From NCBI GenBank assembly GCA_028291845.1, contig JAQGNM010000087.1, forward strand, positions 1 through 24,682: DNA of 24,682 bases, given 5' to 3'. A program made the translations under genes and the position numbers. The stretch comes from Massilia sp. (GTDB lineage Bacteria > Pseudomonadota > Gammaproteobacteria > Burkholderiales > Burkholderiaceae_D). Numbering within the stretch: position 1 is the first letter of the stretch; each line of letters opens with the position of its first letter. Below the pieces are notes generated by a model. The model saw nothing but the letters and a program-made list of their open reading frames with translations, searched no databases and was not told where the DNA came from. This document shows positions 22,924 to 24,682 of this stretch, one piece after another.

Positions 22924-24570
22924 ATGCCCCAGCCATCCCTGCGCAGCAGCGCCAGTTTTCAAGCCCTCAGCAAGCTCGCCCCCGACGCCGCACGCTGGCA
23001 GATGCGCGAACTGTTCGCCGGCGACCCCGAGCGCTTCAAGGCCATGTCGGTCGATGCCGCCGGCCTGTTTCTAGACTATTCAAAAAACCGCCTTGATGGG
23101 CGCACGCTTGAACTGCTGCTGCAGCTGGCGCGCGAACGGGGCGTCGAAGCGCGCCGCGACGCCATGTTCGCCGGTGAAAAAATCAACAATACCGAACAGC
23201 GCGCGGTGCTGCACACGGCCCTGCGCGCGCCCGCCGACGCGCCCAAGCTGATCGTCGACGGCCAGGACGTGCATGCCGACGTCCACGCGGTGCTGCAGCG
23301 GGTGCGGGTGTTCAGCGACGCCGTGCGCAGCGGCACCTGGCTCGGCCATACGGGCAAGGCCATCGTCGACGTCGTCAACATCGGCATCGGCGGCTCCGAT
23401 CTGGGGCCGAAAATGGTGTGCCTGGCGCTGCGCCAGTATTCGCACCCCGGCTTGCGCATGCACTTTGTATCGAATGTGGACGGCCACGACCTCGACGCCG
23501 TGTTATCCATCGTCGACCCGGAAACCACCCTGTTCATCATCGCTTCCAAGACCTTCACGACCAGCGAAACCATGATGAACGCGCAGACCGCGCGCAAATG
23601 GTTCACTGCGCTCGCCCCGGAGTCTGCCCTGGCGCGCCACTTCGTCGCCGTCTCCACCAACCTCGAAGCGATCAAGACCTTCGGCATCGACCCCGACACT
23701 ATGTTCCCGTTCTGGGACTGGGTGGGCGGGCGCTATTCGGTATGGTCGGCGATCGGGCTGCCGATCGCGCTGGCGGTGGGCTTCGGCTATTTTTCCGACT
23801 TCCTGGCCGGCGCCCATGCCATGGACCAGCATTTTAAAAGCGCGCCGCTGGCCGCCAATATGCCGGTGCTGCTGGCCCTGGTCGGGTTCTGGAACCGCCA
23901 GTTCCTCGAGTGCGGCTCGGTGTCGATCGCGCCGTATCACCAGGACCTGTCGCGTTTCCCCGCCTATCTGCAGCAGCTCGAGATGGAGAGCAATGGCAAG
24001 CGCGTCACGCGCGACGGCGCCGCCGTCGACTACGCCACCTGCCCGGCCGTGTGGGGCGAATGCGGCACCAACGGCCAGCACGCCTACTTCCAGATGCTGC
24101 ACCAGGGGACCGACGTCACCCCCATCGATTTCATCGCCGCCCTGCGCCCCGGCCACGAACTGCAGCGCCACCACGCGGCCTTGCTGGCCAACTGTTTCGC
24201 CCAGTCGGAAGCATTCATGCGCGGTAAAACAATCACCGAGGTGTACGCCGACCTGCAGGCGCAGGGCTTGGCGCCCGACGAAATCGAGCGGCTGGCGCCG
24301 CACAAGACGTTTCCCGGCAACCGGCCTTCGAACACCATCCTGATGGAATACCTGACGCCCCATTCGCTGGGCGCGCTGGTGGCGCTGTACGAGCACAAGA
24401 CCTTCGTGCAGGGCGTGCTGTGGGACGTCAACAGTTTTGATCAGTGGGGCGTGGAGCTGGGCAAGGCGCTGGCGAAAAATATCGAGGCCGAGCTGACCAC
24501 CACGGTGCGCCCGGAACTGCACGACAGTTCGACCAACGGCCTGATCGCCAAAGCACGCGAGGCGGTATGA
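22924..24570 (+). CDS. pgi: Glucose-6-phosphate isomerase, 548 aa
   Basis: This enzyme interconverts glucose-6-phosphate and fructose-6-phosphate; in bacteria running the Entner-Doudoroff route it also recycles fructose-6-phosphate. The length is normal for the large bacterial/eukaryotic PGI type. Signatures are DWVGGRYSVWSAIG (about 265-278), MESNGK with the catalytic Glu (about 353), GTNGQHAYFQMLHQG with the ring-opening His (about 386), and VLWDVNSFDQWGVELGK with the active-site Lys near 515. GIGGSDLGPKM is the phosphate-binding block. No strong ribosome-binding site precedes the ATG at 22924. Its TGA overlaps the ATG of the next gene (ATGA), so pgi and the SMP-30 gene form an operon. Confidence 0.97.
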   Translation: MPQPSLRSSASFQALSKLAPDAARWQMRELFAGDPERFKAMSVDAAGLFLDYSKNRLDGRTLELLLQLARERGVEARRDAMFAGEKINNTEQRAVLHTALRAPADAPKLIVDGQDVHADVHAVLQRVRVFSDAVRSGTWLGHTGKAIVDVVNIGIGGSDLGPKMVCLALRQYSHPGLRMHFVSNVDGHDLDAVLSIVDPETTLFIIASKTFTTSETMMNAQTARKWFTALAPESALARHFVAVSTNLEAIKTFGIDPDTMFPFWDWVGGRYSVWSAIGLPIALAVGFGYFSDFLAGAHAMDQHFKSAPLAANMPVLLALVGFWNRQFLECGSVSIAPYHQDLSRFPAYLQQLEMESNGKRVTRDGAAVDYATCPAVWGECGTNGQHAYFQMLHQGTDVTPIDFIAALRPGHELQRHHAALLANCFAQSEAFMRGKTITEVYADLQAQGLAPDEIERLAPHKTFPGNRPSNTILMEYLTPHSLGALVALYEHKTFVQGVLWDVNSFDQWGVELGKALAKNIEAELTTTVRPELHDSSTNGLIAKAREAV

Positions 24571-24682
24571 GCGACAGCCAGCAGCAGCCAGGCATCCAGG
24601 TCGCCTTCAACGAAGCGATGACGGTGGGCGAATCGCCCCTCTGGCACCGGCTGGAAAACTGCCTGTACTGGGTCGACATCGA
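24567..24682 (+). CDS. SMP-30/gluconolactonase-family protein, N-terminal fragment (runs off window)
   Basis: Only about 38 residues are present (MSDSQQQPGIQVAFNEAMTV, then GESPLWHRLENCLYWVDI). The GESPLW...LYWVDI pattern is the first beta-propeller strand of the SMP-30/gluconolactonase/LRE family, with the Glu of GESP a usual metal ligand. These enzymes hydrolyse sugar lactones such as gluconolactone, feeding gluconate or 6-phosphogluconate pathways, which fits the Entner-Doudoroff neighbours. The ATG overlaps the pgi stop codon (ATGA), implying translational coupling. The rest of the gene lies beyond the window. Confidence 0.85.
   Translation, partial: MSDSQQQPGIQVAFNEAMTVGESPLWHRLENCLYWVDI

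Overview
The window is a GC-rich chromosomal segment with ordinary housekeeping and signalling genes. The protein content suggests a betaproteobacterium of the Oxalobacteraceae, in or near the Massilia/Janthinobacterium/Duganella group: an imuA-imuB mutagenesis cassette, a classical AAK-GNAT ArgA, a long HrpA helicase, a 'vgr related' HExxH protein and an Entner-Doudoroff cluster beside pgi. The genus is inferred from familiarity with these families, not from a search. I see no tRNA, rRNA, CRISPR array, insertion sequence, prophage or integron.

Layout. 1-1153: the C-terminal end of an M61 peptidase and a small unknown protein, both +. 1156-1300: two hairpin repeats in opposite orientation. 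1321-3475: imuA-imuB on the minus strand under a textbook LexA box. 3844-5094: a Na+/H+ antiporter-type membrane protein, converging with (and overlapping by 8 bp) a PHB-depolymerase-family esterase at 5087-6109. Each of these two genes is preceded by a short ORF that overlaps its start codon. 6383-10623: hrpA on the minus strand, split by a one-base frame disruption near 7830. 10690-12317: argA and a YggX-type protein, closed by a bidirectional terminator. 12391-13397: rpiA and a small lipoprotein on the minus strand. 13617-15656: a tight three-gene unit of CheY-like receiver, CheC-type phosphatase and PAS-GGDEF protein. 15657-16007: no intact gene, possibly a decayed fragment. 16008-18902: a secreted TPR protein and an AsnB-type asparagine synthetase. 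18907-20142: a secreted unknown protein and the HExxH protein. 20052-24682: edd-eda (minus) diverging from pgi and an SMP-30/gluconolactonase gene (+, cut by the window end).

How the genes work together. The last block is a sugar-acid/glucose module. Edd and Eda carry out the two Entner-Doudoroff reactions, Pgi links fructose-6-P to glucose-6-P, and the SMP-30 protein probably hydrolyses a sugar lactone. The divergent promoter region holds two sites resembling the HexR operator, one per transcript, which would give joint control by the Edd product KDPG. The receiver-CheC-DGC unit looks like a self-contained phospho-relay/c-di-GMP switch. The imuAB cassette is SOS-controlled, but dnaE2, its usual partner, is not beside it.

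The most unusual signal is a small family of hairpins with one architecture: an outer stem, a one-base mismatch on each side, an inner stem and a short loop. They lie just 3' of stop codons, in the sense orientation, at three genes. A fourth copy sits in frame inside the coding sequence of hrpA. The paired bases differ between copies in a compensatory way.
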